Positions 14,063 through 14,668 of a stretch of 14,668 bases of DNA are shown piece by piece. A program made the translations under genes and the position numbers. The first letter of the stretch is position 1, and each line of letters starts with the position of its first letter. Under the pieces are notes generated by a model. The model saw only the letters and a list, made by a program, of their open reading frames with translations, ran no database searches and was not told where the DNA came from. The stretch is from Promethearchaeia archaeon. Its GTDB lineage: Archaea > Asgardarchaeota > Lokiarchaeia > Sigyniarchaeales > SOKP01. The stretch spans positions 1 through 14,668 of the forward strand of contig JAHQWS010000313.1 in the NCBI GenBank assembly GCA_029856295.1. The letters run 5' to 3'.

Positions 14063-14668
14063 CTAAAAAGTGTCTAAATAGATCGAGTATAATGAGGGAA
14101 ATTGAGGAATTGGTAGCAGTTGTAATAAATATAATATCACTAAACTAAAAACAATAAAACAGAAAATAATAAAGATTATATCTTTTAGTCTAAAATATAT
14201 TTTTACAAGATTAGTACGATCTTTATAAATGCCAAAACATCTATTTTCCATTGAAATGGAAGTTACGTATCCTTTTCTTAAAATTGTAATGAGGGTTGCT
14301 ATTAATCGCTCAAAAACTAGGTTATAGGCTTTCCTAATGGTGTTTACTCTTTCATAACCAAACCCTCTTGCTCTCTGTGCTAAGGAGATAGTCTTAGCTT
14401 CTTGCTCTATTAATGGAATATATCTTATTCCTACCATTAGAGCATAACAATATCGATAAGGTATTTTTAGCTTCATTAAAGAATAAACGAAATCCCTCAT
14501 ATCTACTGTATAAGTATAAATAATTGTTGATGTATACAAAATCAGCACCATAAAAAAAGCTTTAAGTGCAAAATATACTGCTAATCTTCTTATTGGTAAA
14601 AATTCTTGCCCGAACAAGTAAAATAAAATAATCTCTTCTTCACTTGGAATCGCGTTAAAGAATATATT
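14063..14668 (-). CDS. ECF transporter transmembrane subunit EcfT (CbiQ family), truncated at window edge
   Basis: The frame is open to the right edge: reading from 14668 gives NIFFNAIPSEEEIILFYLFG, which matches the usual EcfT region before LFYL-x-G, so a TTG at 14617 is not the start and the N-terminus lies beyond the window. The visible 201 residues include membrane segments near 14520-14580 and 14090-14190, the first cytosolic coupling helix with AQRARGFG (about 14380-14357) and the second with MENRCFGIYKDRT (about 14251-14213), where the usual ARG is NRC. These helices dock into the groove of the ECF ATPases. EcfT pairs with ATPases and an S component to import vitamins or metals (cobalt, nickel). 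The ATPase genes may lie upstream outside the window. The only S-component candidate here is the QueT-like gene at 2852, far away. The substrate is unknown. Confidence 0.88.
   Translation of the reverse strand, partial: NIFFNAIPSEEEIILFYLFGQEFLPIRRLAVYFALKAFFMVLILYTSTIIYTYTVDMRDFVYSLMKLKIPYRYCYALMVGIRYIPLIEQEAKTISLAQRARGFGYERVNTIRKAYNLVFERLIATLITILRKGYVTSISMENRCFGIYKDRTNLVKIYFRLKDIIFIIFCFIVFSLVILYLLQLLPIPQFPSLYSIYLDTF

Noticed and set aside
14063..14617. TTG at 14617 as the EcfT start
   Set aside because: The frame remains open to the window edge and the 17 further codons match the expected EcfT sequence, so the gene is cut by the edge.

Overview
The window comes from an AT-rich archaeon. 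Archaeal evidence: an NreA-type DNA repair protein with a C4 zinc motif and a C-terminal PCNA-binding box, TATA-like boxes with purine-rich upstream elements ahead of several genes, and bare T-tracts after stop codons as likely terminators. AT content and gene mix (stand-alone QueT-like transporter, geranylgeranyl-reductase-like flavoprotein, nitronate monooxygenase, MoxR/VWA pair) would suit an Asgard archaeon of the Lokiarchaeia type, but this is a weak inference from gene style. No marker gene in the window fixes the lineage. No rRNA, tRNA, CRISPR array, insertion sequence or prophage gene was seen.

Layout, left to right. Positions 1-295 (minus) hold the start of a two-cluster ferredoxin-domain protein that runs off the left edge. 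A divergent spacer leads to an M29/NicX-like metalloenzyme (517-1479, plus). Convergent to it are a DUF362 iron-sulfur protein (1527-2729, minus) and a QueT-family membrane protein (2852-3373, minus). A second divergent spacer leads to two plus-strand genes: a geranylgeranyl-reductase-like FAD enzyme (3591-4988) and a membrane-anchored amidohydrolase (5026-6750). From 6800 to the right edge everything is on the minus strand: a second, soluble amidohydrolase (6800-7657), an MFS transporter (7789-9102), a nitronate monooxygenase (9259-10140), NreA (10180-11517), a 456-base spacer with no gene, a VWA/MIDAS protein (11974-12945, probably coding up to about 13092), a MoxR-type AAA+ ATPase (13089-13958), and an EcfT transporter subunit (14063 to beyond 14668, cut by the right edge).

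How the genes work together. Most genes appear to be transcribed alone or in pairs, so this is largely a mosaic of metabolic housekeeping genes. Three associations look real: the FAD enzyme with the membrane amidohydrolase (37-base gap, perfect Shine-Dalgarno on the second gene); NreA followed by nitronate monooxygenase (39-base gap, no terminator); and MoxR followed directly by the VWA protein, whose open frame overlaps the MoxR stop codon. EcfT lies 104 bases upstream of MoxR on the same strand and may be in the same transcript. The ECF ATPase is not in the window.

The most notable points are the VWA gene, which reads open for 49 codons upstream of its first usable start codon and runs into the MoxR stop; the amidohydrolase with a multi-spanning membrane N-terminus; and a pattern in which genes lacking an ATG start have an out-of-frame ATG just upstream that a single-base change would bring into frame. 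I did not find convincing evidence for a wholly new system; the EcfT/MoxR/VWA cluster is the best candidate for follow-up.
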